From NCBI RefSeq assembly GCF_042680125.1, contig NZ_JBHTNY010000008.1: a stretch of DNA of 64,000 nucleotides. One strand, written 5' to 3'. The position numbers and the translations under genes are program-made. Below the pieces are notes generated by a model. That model saw only the letters and a list, made by a program, of their open reading frames with translations. It had not been told where the DNA came from and did not search any database. Origin of the DNA: Robinsoniella peoriensis. GTDB taxonomy: Bacteria; Bacillota; Clostridia; Lachnospirales; Lachnospiraceae. Of this stretch, positions 41,514 to 50,009 are shown piece by piece (positions within the stretch are counted from its first letter, which is position 1; every line of letters begins with the position of its first letter).

Positions 41514-41711
41514 ATGAGGGTTTTGCTTGGAAATAGAATATATTTGTGTACAGTTGCTACACATCCAAAAGGAAGTGATTTAATCCTTCTTACCACGCAA
41601 AATGGTGTTTATACAGTTAAGATGGATTCTGTTACTGGAGCCGAAGAATGTCACAAGAGGCTACTAAAAATAGGGTATTATGATTTTGCTGAAAGAGAAT
41701 ATAGCAATTAA
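41514..41711 (+). CDS. Hypothetical small protein, copy 2
   Basis: Identical to the 65-residue product of 40552-40749. Confidence 0.55.
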   Translation: MRVLLGNRIYLCTVATHPKGSDLILLTTQNGVYTVKMDSVTGAEECHKRLLKIGYYDFAEREYSN

Positions 41712-41741
41712 AATATAATTATGTGCATTTGGAGGTAATCA

Positions 41742-41933
41742 TTGAAAACTGGATATAAAATAGTGGCAGTTGTTGAGAAAGTGGATGGAAAGGAACCTGT
41801 AATACGAATTTCAGACCCGAACTTTAAGGTGATAAAGGCAAAGGATGGAGATATCTGCATTGTTCATAGTATGACAGAAAAATATTATTCTATTATTAAT
41901 AATACGGAGAAGAAAATTCATTTCACCTCTTAA
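41742..41933 (+). CDS. Hypothetical small protein, copy 2
   Basis: Identical to the 63-residue product of 40780-40971, TTG start. Confidence 0.5.
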   Translation: MKTGYKIVAVVEKVDGKEPVIRISDPNFKVIKAKDGDICIVHSMTEKYYSIINNTEKKIHFTS

Positions 41934-42038
41934 TTTTTAAGGTTCTAAAGAAGTACGATATGTTTTTTTGGTGTTCCACTATCACAAGAGAATATTTAAA
42001 GGAGATTGTATTGCTTTAAGCAATAATGGAGAGGAAAT

Positions 42039-42302
42039 ATGATAAAAAACATAGCTGTTCCACCAGGAGCCACTATACGTGAGCAATTGGAAAACCGTGG
42101 CATACCTCAGAAAGAATTTGCGTTACGCATGGGGATGAGTGAAAAACATATTAGTAGCCTAATTGGTGGCTACGTTAAATTAGATCATAATACTGCGCTA
42201 AAGCTTGAAACCGTACTAGGGATTCTAGCTGAATTCTGGGATAGATTTGAATATTTATATAGAGAACAATTAAAATATCAGGGAGAATCGGAGGGGAAAT
42301 AA
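42039..42302 (+). CDS. HigA-like antitoxin/XRE regulator without a toxin partner
   Basis: 87 residues. VPPGATIREQLENRGIPQKE, MGMSEKHISSLI and ALKLETVLGI match the HigA addiction-module antidote family. No HigB-type toxin gene is next to it: upstream is the duplicated mini-gene block and downstream a Cys protein gene. An orphan antitoxin could neutralise a host toxin or act as a plain repressor. Confidence 0.75.
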   Translation: MIKNIAVPPGATIREQLENRGIPQKEFALRMGMSEKHISSLIGGYVKLDHNTALKLETVLGILAEFWDRFEYLYREQLKYQGESEGK

Positions 42303-42303
42303 T

Positions 42304-42633
42304 ATGAAAAGATTAACGACGATTCCACAAGCGGCATTAATAAAATGCTGTGATTGCATAGAAAAATCAAACTGTTATAGTGATATTTCTTGTAATGAAA
42401 TAGACAAAGCTCTTGAACGACTTAGACAATACGAAAATACTGAATTGGAACCTGAAAACTTAAAAACTGCAAAAGTATTAGCCGTACAGTTTCTAGAACA
42501 GACAATAAAGGAAAATGACAAGTCTGTAAAAAAGGGATGTATGGACGAAATTGATGTTACTGCTATTAGAAGTGCTAACGAAGAGTTGGAAAAAATGCTT
42601 TTAAAACTAACAGTTGGTTATACCGAAAAATGA
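42304..42633 (+). CDS. Hypothetical protein with N-terminal cysteines and coiled coil
   Basis: 109 residues starting 1 bp after the HigA-like stop. C-x2-C and a second Cys pair in the first 30 residues, then RLRQYENTELEPENLKTAK and a helical end. This layout is common in phage mini-genes of Firmicutes; function unknown. Confidence 0.55.
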   Translation: MKRLTTIPQAALIKCCDCIEKSNCYSDISCNEIDKALERLRQYENTELEPENLKTAKVLAVQFLEQTIKENDKSVKKGCMDEIDVTAIRSANEELEKMLLKLTVGYTEK

Positions 42634-42662
42634 AATAATTATATGCATTTGGAGGCAAAAAA

Positions 42663-42853
42663 ATGGCAAAATGGGGAACTGTTAACCCGCCAAAAGAAGG
42701 TGGCGATATCTAATATCCAGTGATGGAACTGTATATATTGCAAAAAGAGTAGAGTATCCAAAAAATAACTGGTTTTGGGATACTATGCTTATGGGAGAAA
42801 AATACGACTATGAAGTGCAAGGGTGGCAAAAATGCCCTAAAGCACTACTATGA
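42663..42853 (+). pseudogene. Frameshifted small gene (DUF551-like style)
   Basis: ATG behind TTGGAGG opens MAKWGTVNPPKEGG and stops at codon 17. The other frame continues in register as RYLISSDGTVYIAKR...GWQKCPKALL to 42853. Removing two bases near 42706 would restore one 62-residue protein. Probably inactivated by a small indel or a sequencing error. Confidence 0.6.
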
Positions 42854-42886
42854 AAGTAATATTAAAATTCATGAAAGGAGCACGTA

Positions 42887-43063
42887 ATGGAAAAAGTAAG
42901 AAGTATATTTTGCCTGAACAAAAAATGTAAAAATTACTTTGAGGAAAGCTGCATGAAAATTTTTGAGGATAATACAGTGCATATTTCCGAAAATAGTCAA
43001 TGTGAATATTTTAAAACTGGACGATACATTGGGTATGACTGTTTCAATATATCCCCAAATTAG
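42887..43063 (+). CDS. Cys-rich mini-protein
   Basis: 58 residues, ATG behind AAAGGAG. MEKVRSIFCLNKKCKNYFEE then C and CEYF. Five cysteines, probably metal binding. Not recognised. Confidence 0.55.
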   Translation: MEKVRSIFCLNKKCKNYFEESCMKIFEDNTVHISENSQCEYFKTGRYIGYDCFNISPN

Positions 43064-43078
43064 AATTTAGGAGAAAAA

Positions 43079-43192
43079 GTGAATAAGAGGCAGGCAAAGA
43101 AAAAGAGAAAAAACATAGACAGATGGTACAGAGATTACCGAGAACTTTGTATCTGGTGGGAAAGCATTCGGAAACGAAGTATTGAGATTTAA
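43079..43192 (+). CDS. Basic micropeptide
   Basis: 37 residues, GTG behind TAGGAG. MNKRQAKKKRKNIDRWYRDY, very basic with Trp/Tyr, possibly nucleic acid binding. Supported only by its ribosome binding site and spacing. Confidence 0.4.
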   Translation: MNKRQAKKKRKNIDRWYRDYRELCIWWESIRKRSIEI

Positions 43193-43208
43193 GGAGTCGT
43201 GATTAAAA

Positions 43209-43376
43209 ATGAATAGATGCGCAATGGAAAATGTAAAGGCAGATCTTCTTATGAAAAAAAATAGGTGCAAAGACTTAGAAAGAGAAGCTATTAAAGAACG
43301 TAGAATACACTCTCAGGTAGAAATGTATTATGATATGGCAGAATTGTATTCAATGTTATTAAAACGATTGGATTAG
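43209..43376 (+). CDS. Hypothetical mini-protein
   Basis: 55 residues, ATG with GGAG 12 nt upstream. Charged and helical (MNRCAMENVKADLLMKKNRC). Not recognised. Confidence 0.45.
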   Translation: MNRCAMENVKADLLMKKNRCKDLEREAIKERRIHSQVEMYYDMAELYSMLLKRLD

Positions 43377-43397
43377 TATAATTAAAAGGAGAGATAT

Positions 43398-43550
43398 ATG
43401 AATAAAAACCCATTTAAGTTCGTTTGTAAAGAGTGCGGAAAAGAATTTAAAGGAAACCAAGAAAAGAGTAATGCGAATTGGAATGTGTGCACGAAAGATG
43501 ACCGCTGTGATTGCGGCGGCGAATATGAAATGAAGATGAGTTTTGATTAA
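43398..43550 (+). CDS. Zinc-ribbon mini-protein
   Basis: 50 residues, ATG behind AAAGGAGAG. Two knuckles CKECGKEF and CDCGGEYE form a classic zinc ribbon. Likely nucleic acid or protein binding. Confidence 0.6.
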   Translation: MNKNPFKFVCKECGKEFKGNQEKSNANWNVCTKDDRCDCGGEYEMKMSFD

Positions 43551-43579
43551 CTAAAATTGAAATTTGATGGAGGATCAGT

Positions 43580-43960
43580 ATGGAAAGATTAACAATACCA
43601 GATAAGCTTATTGAGGGTGGAATAAGGCGTGCCATTATTGACGCGAAAGCTGTAAGGGAAGAGGCTATGAAAATATATTGGGCGCTTAAAAAATATGAGG
43701 ATACCGGCTTGACACCGGAGGAGATCATGGACGGAAAGATGCTGACCGGATGGATTCCGGTGGAAGAACAGTTGCCGAAGAAACCGGAAGAAAATCCGAT
43801 ATTTGGAAACAAGCCGTTAGAGTTATACTTGGTATCCATCAAAAATGCGGATTATGTATTAAGAGCATTTTGGAACGGGACATCGTTTACGGATGGCTGG
43901 TATAAATTGGACGTTATCGCATGGATGCCGATACCAGAACCGTATAATCCAGAAAATTAA
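43580..43960 (+). CDS. DUF551-domain phage protein
   Basis: 126 residues. The N-terminal half carries KYEDTGLTPEEIM. The C-terminal half has GWIPVEEQLPKKPEE and ends YKLDVIAWMPIPEPYNPE, the hallmark of DUF551 phage proteins (W-P...W-P-L/I-P-E-P). Function of the family is unknown. Confidence 0.7.
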   Translation: MERLTIPDKLIEGGIRRAIIDAKAVREEAMKIYWALKKYEDTGLTPEEIMDGKMLTGWIPVEEQLPKKPEENPIFGNKPLELYLVSIKNADYVLRAFWNGTSFTDGWYKLDVIAWMPIPEPYNPEN

Positions 43961-43983
43961 AAAAAGAAAAGCGAGGTAATAAA

Positions 43984-44277
43984 ATGAAGAAATTTAAGAG
44001 GAAAGCGATTTTATTAACAGCAATTATACTTTTGATGGTGGAGACTACAGGGTGTGCTTCCTGGAGTCGGTCAATAACAGATGTTAAAAGTAATTTAGGC
44101 GGAGGGTTACAGAGAACCGTAACAGTTTATACGGCAAATGGAGATGTTATAGCAGAATATAAAGGAAAAATAGACATTGAAACCAGTGAGGGCGGATATG
44201 TAAAGTTTGATTTAGACGGGAAACGTTATATATATTACAACTGCTTTGTGGAAACTATTGCAGAAATTGAAATTTAG
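43984..44277 (+). CDS. Small lipoprotein (DUF5052-like)
   Basis: 97 residues. Signal peptide with lipobox ETTGC, then CASWSRSITDVKSNLGGGLQ and RTVTVYTANGDVIAEYKG, a beta-rich domain. I recall similar phage lipoproteins annotated DUF5052. Surface-anchored early proteins can act in superinfection exclusion; that role is inferred. Confidence 0.65.
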   Translation: MKKFKRKAILLTAIILLMVETTGCASWSRSITDVKSNLGGGLQRTVTVYTANGDVIAEYKGKIDIETSEGGYVKFDLDGKRYIYYNCFVETIAEIEI

Positions 44278-44288
44278 GAGAAAAAACA

Positions 44289-44486
44289 ATGAAATTATTT
44301 GATAAGTTTATAGAAAAATTAAGAAGTATTGTCATGGATCCGTATGAAAAATGTTATACGGATATGGAATATAGAGGAGTTGCATCTATGGGATGTTGTT
44401 GTGGCGTTTGTGGAGGAACAAAAGCCACAGAATACCTATCTGAACATTGTATTGATTGTCCACATTGGATATGTATTAATAAGTAA
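44289..44486 (+). CDS. Cys-rich small protein
   Basis: 65 residues, ATG behind TAGGAG. GCCCGVCGGT and CIDCPHWIC give seven cysteines, probably a metal cluster. Not recognised. Confidence 0.55.
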   Translation: MKLFDKFIEKLRSIVMDPYEKCYTDMEYRGVASMGCCCGVCGGTKATEYLSEHCIDCPHWICINK

Positions 44487-44529
44487 TTAAACTGAAATTT
44501 ACAAGTGATAATTAGGAGGTAAATATAAT

Positions 44530-44796
44530 TTGAGCAAAGCGGTTTTAGTAATAAACATGCCTAAAAGTTGTCCAGAGTGTATAGCATTTTGCGGATACTA
44601 CAGTGACATGAGCTGCAGGTTGAACGGGAAAAGCATTCATTACCCAGTGATAAAAGAAAAACCTAGTTGGTGTCCACTGCAGGAACTTCCAAGACAAAAA
44701 CCTTACAACAGATTACTGGATCGGATGGAAGAGCATGAATATGATATTGGATGGAATGCTTGTCTAGACAATATATATCCATCTAACGAGACTTAA
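44530..44796 (+). CDS. Cys-rich phage protein, paralogue of 63457
   Basis: 88 residues, TTG start behind TAGGAGG. VINMPKSCPECIAFCGYYSD, then WCPLQEL, is the same pattern as the 92-residue protein at 63457 (DMPDNCYDC..., DWCPMIEL). The two copies lie about 19 kb apart. Function unknown. Confidence 0.6.
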   Translation: MSKAVLVINMPKSCPECIAFCGYYSDMSCRLNGKSIHYPVIKEKPSWCPLQELPRQKPYNRLLDRMEEHEYDIGWNACLDNIYPSNET

Positions 44797-44874
44797 AGAG
44801 TATCGGATATGAAAACTTAATTTCAATGGAGAAATAGTAAGTGGTAACAAAAATAAAAACAGGAAGGATAATGT

Positions 44875-45627
44875 ATTATCAACGAATTAAGAGTATTTGA
44901 AAATGATGAATTTGGTAAGGTTAGAGTAACAATTATTGAAGGAGAAGAATGGTTTTCTGCAAAAGATATTGTTGAAGCTCTTGGATATTCCAAAAAATAT
45001 TCAGACGTTATTAAACAGAAATGTGACGGTGATGACTTTGTATTAGTAGATTCAACTCATCCCCTCACAGGTGCCGAGTTAGATTATAAGGATTTGGGTC
45101 AGAGAGGTGGTTATCTTACAAATGAATCTGGGTTCTATGCATTAGTTCTTGGCAGTGAATTGCCTTCTGCAAAGAGATTTAAACGTTGGATAACGAAAGA
45201 GGTTATTCCACAAATTAGGAAAACTGGTGGATATATTCCTATTAAAGAGGAAGATACTAATGAAACAATCATGGCAAAAGCATATTTAATTGCAACTGAA
45301 ACACTTGCAAAACAAAAAGAACTTGTGAATAAATTACAGCCATTAGCAGACGTAGCAGAAACACGAATTGAAAAGAAAGGTTGTTTGTCATTGACAGATG
45401 TAACAAAATCTCTCGGATTCAAACGTGGACAAATTACAAGGTGGGCTAAAGCACAAGGGTATTTACATTTAACATTAACAGAGGTGAATAAGGTTGGAGA
45501 AAAATATTTCAAAGTATATTCTTCAGACCAGATACATAATCAGATTGGAATTACAGAAGAAGGACTGCAATTAATTAAGGATAATAGAGAAAATATACTG
45601 AATTTTACATTACAAAAAGTAAGTTAA
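44875..45627 (+). CDS. Bro-N/KilAC phage antirepressor with non-canonical start
   Basis: About 250 residues. N-terminal Bro-N domain (EWFSAKDIVEALGYSKKYSD; ESGFYALVLGSELPSAKRF; ITKEVIPQIRKTGGYI) and C-terminal KilAC domain (LSLTDVTKSLGFKRGQITRW; KAQGYLHLTLTEVNK). The domain begins upstream of the first ATG/GTG/TTG in this frame. A stop TAA precedes it, so only ATT (44875) or ATC (44878), placed 7 or 10 nt after AGGAAGG, can start it. Alternatively the ATG was lost by mutation and only a TTG at 45094 remains. Confidence 0.7.
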   Translation: MINELRVFENDEFGKVRVTIIEGEEWFSAKDIVEALGYSKKYSDVIKQKCDGDDFVLVDSTHPLTGAELDYKDLGQRGGYLTNESGFYALVLGSELPSAKRFKRWITKEVIPQIRKTGGYIPIKEEDTNETIMAKAYLIATETLAKQKELVNKLQPLADVAETRIEKKGCLSLTDVTKSLGFKRGQITRWAKAQGYLHLTLTEVNKVGEKYFKVYSSDQIHNQIGITEEGLQLIKDNRENILNFTLQKVS

Positions 45628-45667
45628 TTGTAAAACGTTAAAATCAGGATTTGATGAGGAAAAAAGT

Positions 45668-45913
45668 ATGAGAAATATAGATAGAATTCGCCAAATGTCA
45701 TTAGAAGAATTAGCTCCGCTGCTAGTGTATTCCACTGAAGAAGATATAGGCGATTATGATTGTGAGGAAAATCTTATTCCATATTATGTTACAGTGTGGC
45801 ATTCCCCTAGCGGAGTATCATTTCAAGATTATGGGTGTAATGAGCATCAAGATGTCGTTAATGATTGTATTAAATGGTTGGATTCGGAATACGAAGAAAC
45901 AAATCTTTCGTGA
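45668..45913 (+). CDS. Hypothetical small acidic protein
   Basis: 81 residues (MRNIDRIRQMSLEELAPLLV), ends with CIKWLDSEYEE. Similar short acidic proteins occur in phages; function unknown. Confidence 0.55.
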   Translation: MRNIDRIRQMSLEELAPLLVYSTEEDIGDYDCEENLIPYYVTVWHSPSGVSFQDYGCNEHQDVVNDCIKWLDSEYEETNLS

Positions 45914-45932
45914 TGAATCGAGGTGAATTGTT

Positions 45933-46112
45933 ATTAAAGCATTAGATAAGACAAGGTTTTTAATCATGATTCAGACTTTCTTTCCAAAAGACGATGATGT
46001 AATTTTTACAAATGATATTCAGGACAAAATGAATATATTTGGTGACGATTATTATATTTGTGATGGGAAGTATGAATTAGTAAATAAAAACATTAATTGG
46101 AAGGAAACGTGA
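45933..46112 (+). CDS. Hypothetical mini-protein, ATT or internal ATG start
   Basis: 59 codons from ATT 45933 (7 nt after GAGGTG) or 48 codons from ATG 45966 (weak AAGG). IKALDKTRFLIMIQTFFPKD..., acidic. The better ribosome binding site belongs to the ATT. Confidence 0.4.
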   Translation: MKALDKTRFLIMIQTFFPKDDDVIFTNDIQDKMNIFGDDYYICDGKYELVNKNINWKET

Positions 46113-46138
46113 ATTTTATCAGTTAGTGAGGTGAGTAA

Positions 46139-46303
46139 ATGAGTAGATTGATTGATGGAGATACATTGAGAGAAGAAATATTGAATGATGATACATATGA
46201 CAATGACACTAACAACTATTTCTTAGGAGTAGTGGATAACGCAGAAACCGTTTGCGATATAGATAAAGTTATAGAACAATTATACGAAAATGGACAAAAA
46301 TGA
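46139..46303 (+). CDS. Hypothetical mini-protein
   Basis: 54 residues, ATG behind GAGGTG. MSRLIDGDTLREEILNDDTY, acidic. Its stop overlaps the next start (ATGA). Confidence 0.5.
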   Translation: MSRLIDGDTLREEILNDDTYDNDTNNYFLGVVDNAETVCDIDKVIEQLYENGQK

Positions 46304-46524
46304 GTGAGTCCAAAATATGTGTACAGTTTGGGCAAAATAGTCCTAATTGTCATCGGTATTACAAAGCTATAAGTGTAAAGAAAGCTGCTAGGATTATCAA
46401 AAATGGTGGTATCAAATCTTGTTCGACCTGCAAGAACAATGTTGAGTATCCACCACCTCATACATGTGATATTTGTACAAGTTTAGATCAAGAAGAAGAA
46501 TATGAAATGTGGAAGGAGAAGTAA
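46300..46524 (+). CDS. Cys-rich small protein
   Basis: 74 residues, coupled by ATGA to the previous gene. CSTCKNN and CDIC motifs suggest a zinc site. Not recognised. Confidence 0.5.
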   Translation: MSESKICVQFGQNSPNCHRYYKAISVKKAARIIKNGGIKSCSTCKNNVEYPPPHTCDICTSLDQEEEYEMWKEK

Positions 46525-46982
46525 TGGCTAAAGAACTTATTTGGGTTGAATCTGAGGTCGCATCTAAGATAGAAATTATTCAAGATATCTTAAAATTAAA
46601 AGGAGAAGATATCAGTAAGGCGATTGATAAATTAGCAAATGACACAAATTGCATTACAACAGATAATATTGATACTTCTTTATTAGAAATTAAACTACAC
46701 GCTGCGAAGGTCAGGGATACATATAAGGAGCTTGTGGATAAAGAAATTGAAGAAACTAACGTACTGTGGGAAGCGTGTGACGAGCGTATTTGCGAGAGTA
46801 GAACTAAAATTAGGCAAGTGGAGAATACTTTTAGAGAATTATCTAGTAGTATAAAATCATGTGCTGACAAACTGAATAGATGGGACATGGATAAATTCTC
46901 ACAAGCCATGGATTTGATTGACAGATACAAGCGGTGCTCAGAAAAAGAAAAAGAGTTGTTAAAGGGGTTAATGAATATTTGA
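46524..46982 (+). CDS. Hypothetical coiled-coil protein
   Basis: 152 residues from ATG 46524 (GGAAGGAG upstream; overlaps the previous stop). Almost all helix, with heptads (KHRVREN-like middle and SSSIKSCADKLNRWDMDKF). Not recognised. Confidence 0.55.
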   Translation: MAKELIWVESEVASKIEIIQDILKLKGEDISKAIDKLANDTNCITTDNIDTSLLEIKLHAAKVRDTYKELVDKEIEETNVLWEACDERICESRTKIRQVENTFRELSSSIKSCADKLNRWDMDKFSQAMDLIDRYKRCSEKEKELLKGLMNI

Positions 46983-47027
46983 TAAAAGGCGGGTTTCAAT
47001 TCCTTATGAAAAGAGGTGATATTAAAT

Positions 47028-47411
47028 TTGATTCGAGATTTATGTTATATGTATATAGAATCTACAGAGCACTTTAACCAAAGAATAGTAGTCCTTTTCC
47101 CATACAGTCTAAGTAAAGAAAAGGTATTACTGGACAATGTGAAAAATATTTCTAAATACATTTATAAGTATATTGAAGCCAAGGAGAAATATGCTGTATC
47201 GGACGAACTTGCTAAACAGGCAATTTTTGATGTCAATAGAATGAAACACTCATTAGAAGCAGACAAACAACAGAAGAAGATAGACGAATTGGCAGAATTA
47301 CTTAATAAAGATATTAGTCCTTATCGGTGGAGCATTGTAAAAGGGATCAACGAAAGGATTGATGGTGTGGTGATCAGAGCTGATTATGCGTGTATGTTAG
47401 AGAAGATATAG
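47028..47411 (+). CDS. Hypothetical helical protein
   Basis: 127 residues, probable TTG start at 47028 after AGAGGTG. Coiled-coil middle (KHSLEADKQQKKIDELAELL). Not recognised. Confidence 0.5.
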   Translation: MIRDLCYMYIESTEHFNQRIVVLFPYSLSKEKVLLDNVKNISKYIYKYIEAKEKYAVSDELAKQAIFDVNRMKHSLEADKQQKKIDELAELLNKDISPYRWSIVKGINERIDGVVIRADYACMLEKI

Positions 47412-47422
47412 GAGTAAATATC

Positions 47423-47665
47423 GTGATAAAGATTGAAAAGGAAATAGAACTAAACGGAGATGACATCGCAAGAGAGTTTTGGGAACAAGATTGCAAACAG
47501 CAAGCGGAGTTCTTTAATAAAAACAAATTAATGCATAATAATTGGAATAAGGGAAGAGCATTAATCCAGATTGATAATTTTATTGATTGTTTAGATGATA
47601 ACGGTAGAAAATTCATACGAAAGATTTTTGACAGTTTATTGGACTGGGAAGCAAATAAAGATTAA
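47423..47665 (+). CDS. Hypothetical small protein
   Basis: 80 residues from GTG 47423 behind TAGGAG. Acidic helical (MIKIEKEIELNGDDIAREFW). Not recognised. Confidence 0.5.
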   Translation: MIKIEKEIELNGDDIAREFWEQDCKQQAEFFNKNKLMHNNWNKGRALIQIDNFIDCLDDNGRKFIRKIFDSLLDWEANKD

Positions 47666-47690
47666 ATGTTGATTTTAAAGGGAGGTAGGG

Positions 47691-48233
47691 TTGAGTAAAT
47701 TAGTAGAATCTTCAAGATATTTAGATACTGTTTGGTATTTATGCAATTCTTTTTTAGATTATAAACAGTTTGCCAAAGACGTGTATGTATATAAAAAAAG
47801 AGAAGGTTTTTTTGGTGGCGAACAATTTGAATACGAGGAAAAATGGTTTGGAGAAAATAAAAAGAGTTCATGGATGGATTTGTTTGGTGTGGATTATGTA
47901 AAAGATGATCCTTGTGATCCGTATTCTGACGAATTTGAAATAAACAATCCACTAATTGATGATTATGTAATTACAAAGAAGCCAAAAGAAAAAGAATATC
48001 CAGTTATTGTAAGATACAGTCTAACTGATAATTGCCTTGACTGGTGCAGCATTGATACATATTTTAACATCTATAATGTTCTTAATCAGCTTGAAGACTA
48101 CGGAAAATATAAGGCAGTTTTATTGTGCGATGATGAAAAATGTGAGCGTTACATTCCAGTTTCCGTGGCAAAGCAGATTGTACAAGGCAAGGGGATTGGT
48201 GGAGTATTGGGATATATGGGTAAGGAGGGCTAA
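47691..48233 (+). CDS. Hypothetical protein
   Basis: 180 residues, TTG start behind GGGAGG. Aromatic and acidic (YLCNSFLDYKQFAKDVYVYK). Its stop abuts the next ATG. Not recognised. Confidence 0.55.
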   Translation: MSKLVESSRYLDTVWYLCNSFLDYKQFAKDVYVYKKREGFFGGEQFEYEEKWFGENKKSSWMDLFGVDYVKDDPCDPYSDEFEINNPLIDDYVITKKPKEKEYPVIVRYSLTDNCLDWCSIDTYFNIYNVLNQLEDYGKYKAVLLCDDEKCERYIPVSVAKQIVQGKGIGGVLGYMGKEG

Positions 48234-48518
48234 ATGGATCAGAGGGAAGAATTATATAATCAGCAACATGCTATTTATCAGATAATTACTGCAGATGATG
48301 CGAGAAAGAAATCATCTGGTAGTGTACTTGATATATGCGAACTGGAGTTACAGGCTGCGATGCAGGTGATTTACAACGCTATTGATAAGGGTATGAGAAA
48401 ATGTTGGTGTTATACATATTTACATGAACAGTGTTTGGGGGAACTTCGTAAATTAGGGTACAAAATAACAAACAATTCGAATCAAAAAGGTGGAATTTTA
48501 TTTGAGATCGATTGGTAA
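48234..48518 (+). CDS. Hypothetical protein
   Basis: 94 residues directly after the previous stop. Contains KKSSGSVLDICELELQAAM and a Cys/Trp-rich middle. The N-terminal HAIYQIITADDARKK style is common in phage proteins of unknown function. Confidence 0.55.
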   Translation: MDQREELYNQQHAIYQIITADDARKKSSGSVLDICELELQAAMQVIYNAIDKGMRKCWCYTYLHEQCLGELRKLGYKITNNSNQKGGILFEIDW

Positions 48519-48561
48519 ATAAAACTGGAAGAACCAGTTCGATAATGAGAAGGAGTAATTG

Positions 48562-49500
48562 ATGTTAGTTAAAGATGATTTAGGAAATAGAATGAAAACA
48601 TTTTATGAACAGATTCCTAGAACAACGCTGATAAGACGGATGCCTGTGATTATTCGTATTGATGGTAAAGCGTTTCACACATTTACGAGAGGGTTTCAAA
48701 AGCCTTTTGATGAGTTGCTAATTAAAACGATGCAGGAAACTACTAAGTATTTATGCGAAAACATCCAGGGATGCGTTTTGGGATATACACAGTCAGATGA
48801 GATTACATTAGTTCTTGTAGATTATAAGAAACTAAATTCAGCAGCGTGGTTTGATTATGAAGTTCAGAAAATGTGTAGCATAGCAGCAAGTATGACAACA
48901 ATGGCTTTTAACAAATATTTTATTAATAATATTAGAGCTGAAGAAAGCAACTGGGAAAATATTGTTTATCACAATTACCACGGATTTTATTTTACAGACG
49001 AAACAGAAGAAGAGCGAAATAAGGTCATAAAAAATAACAATGTTCTATTTGTACGCGGTTGTCCAGAATTAGACTATTACAAAATAGCGATAAATAAAGG
49101 AGCAATGTTCGATGCACGGTGCTTTAATATTCCAAAAGAGGAAGTAACAAACTGTATTTATTGGAGACAGTTGGATGCTTCACGCAACAGTATTCAAATG
49201 GTAGGTCAAGCCAATTTTTCCCACAAAAAATTACAGAATAAATCTTGTAGTGATATTCAGGATATGCTGATGAAACAGAGAGGTGTAAACTGGAATGATT
49301 TACCAGCATATCTGAAGCGGGGTAGCTGTGTTGTCAAAGAAGATTACAAAGATAAGGATTGTTATCATCAAGTAACAGAAAAATTTTCGGCTTTAAAATC
49401 ATCAATTCGAACACGATGGACAATTGACAAAAATATTCCGATTTTCAAAGGTGAAGGAAGAAAATATATTGATAGTCTTGTATATGTGGGAGAGCAGTAA
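48562..49500 (+). CDS. Thg1-like tRNA 5'-end polymerase (3'-5' polymerase)
   Basis: 312 residues from ATG 48562 behind AAGGAG. The metal-binding motifs are intact: RIDGKAFHTFTRGF (Asp ~34) and GYTQSDEITLVL (Asp79, Glu80). Downstream QLDASRNSIQMVGQANFSH and RGVNWNDLPAYLKRGSCV match bacterial/phage Thg1-like proteins, which add nucleotides in the 3'-5' direction to repair truncated tRNA 5' ends. It overlaps the NADAR gene by 1 bp. A tRNA-repair role against tRNA-cleaving host defence is plausible but inferred. Confidence 0.85.
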   Translation: MLVKDDLGNRMKTFYEQIPRTTLIRRMPVIIRIDGKAFHTFTRGFQKPFDELLIKTMQETTKYLCENIQGCVLGYTQSDEITLVLVDYKKLNSAAWFDYEVQKMCSIAASMTTMAFNKYFINNIRAEESNWENIVYHNYHGFYFTDETEEERNKVIKNNNVLFVRGCPELDYYKIAINKGAMFDARCFNIPKEEVTNCIYWRQLDASRNSIQMVGQANFSHKKLQNKSCSDIQDMLMKQRGVNWNDLPAYLKRGSCVVKEDYKDKDCYHQVTEKFSALKSSIRTRWTIDKNIPIFKGEGRKYIDSLVYVGEQ

Positions 49501-50009
49501 TGGATGAAATCTCGCTTTCATTTGGAGAAGAAAGAGGTGGTAATTTGATCGACCCAGATAAAGATGGAGTAGACCATATCAATATTTATAGCAAAGGGAA
49601 GACTGAACTCGGTAGAATGCTTACTAATTTCTCAAAGTTCCCCATACATACACAAGATGGAAATTTTATGTCTGTTGAAGGGTATTGGTATTGGATGAGT
49701 ATTGAACCTTGTAATGAAAGAGAAAAACTACGCCAATGTTATGGTTTTTGGGCGAAGAAAACAGGGAAAGAGATATTAGAATATAAACATCATGCTTTTG
49801 ACGATGATTTTGAATACAAAATACTCCTTGCTATTTGGTACAAGTTTCGTAGAAATACTCAGCTAATACTTCCAGAATATAAAAGATTACCTTTTTACCA
49901 CTATTATAATTACGGTGGGAAAGTAGTAGATGTGACGGACAAATATCCTTGGATGATTGATGGGATTACAAAGATGAGAGATAGTTTGGTTGAAAATAAG
50001 GAGAGTTAA
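49500..50009 (+). CDS. NADAR-domain protein
   Basis: 169 residues. LTNFSKFPIHTQDGNFMSVE followed by GYWYWMS matches the NADAR/YbiA signature (SNF-x-P ... S-VEH-x-x-QA) with Gly-Tyr in place of His at the conserved position. KKTGKEILEYK and YNYGGKVVDVTDKYPWM extend the fold. NADAR proteins act on ADP-ribose-type bonds, including ADP-ribosylated guanine in DNA paired with DarT1-type toxins. A phage copy could undo host ADP-ribosylation defence. The replaced residue leaves catalysis open. Confidence 0.7.
   Translation: MDEISLSFGEERGGNLIDPDKDGVDHINIYSKGKTELGRMLTNFSKFPIHTQDGNFMSVEGYWYWMSIEPCNEREKLRQCYGFWAKKTGKEILEYKHHAFDDDFEYKILLAIWYKFRRNTQLILPEYKRLPFYHYYNYGGKVVDVTDKYPWMIDGITKMRDSLVENKES

Larger units (their letters stand above)
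40995..41956 (+). repeat. 962-bp tandem duplication, unit 2
   Basis: Second perfect copy. It starts with a 42-bp fragment of the end of gene 39739-40077 and then repeats all three genes with their ribosome binding sites. Confidence 0.9.
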
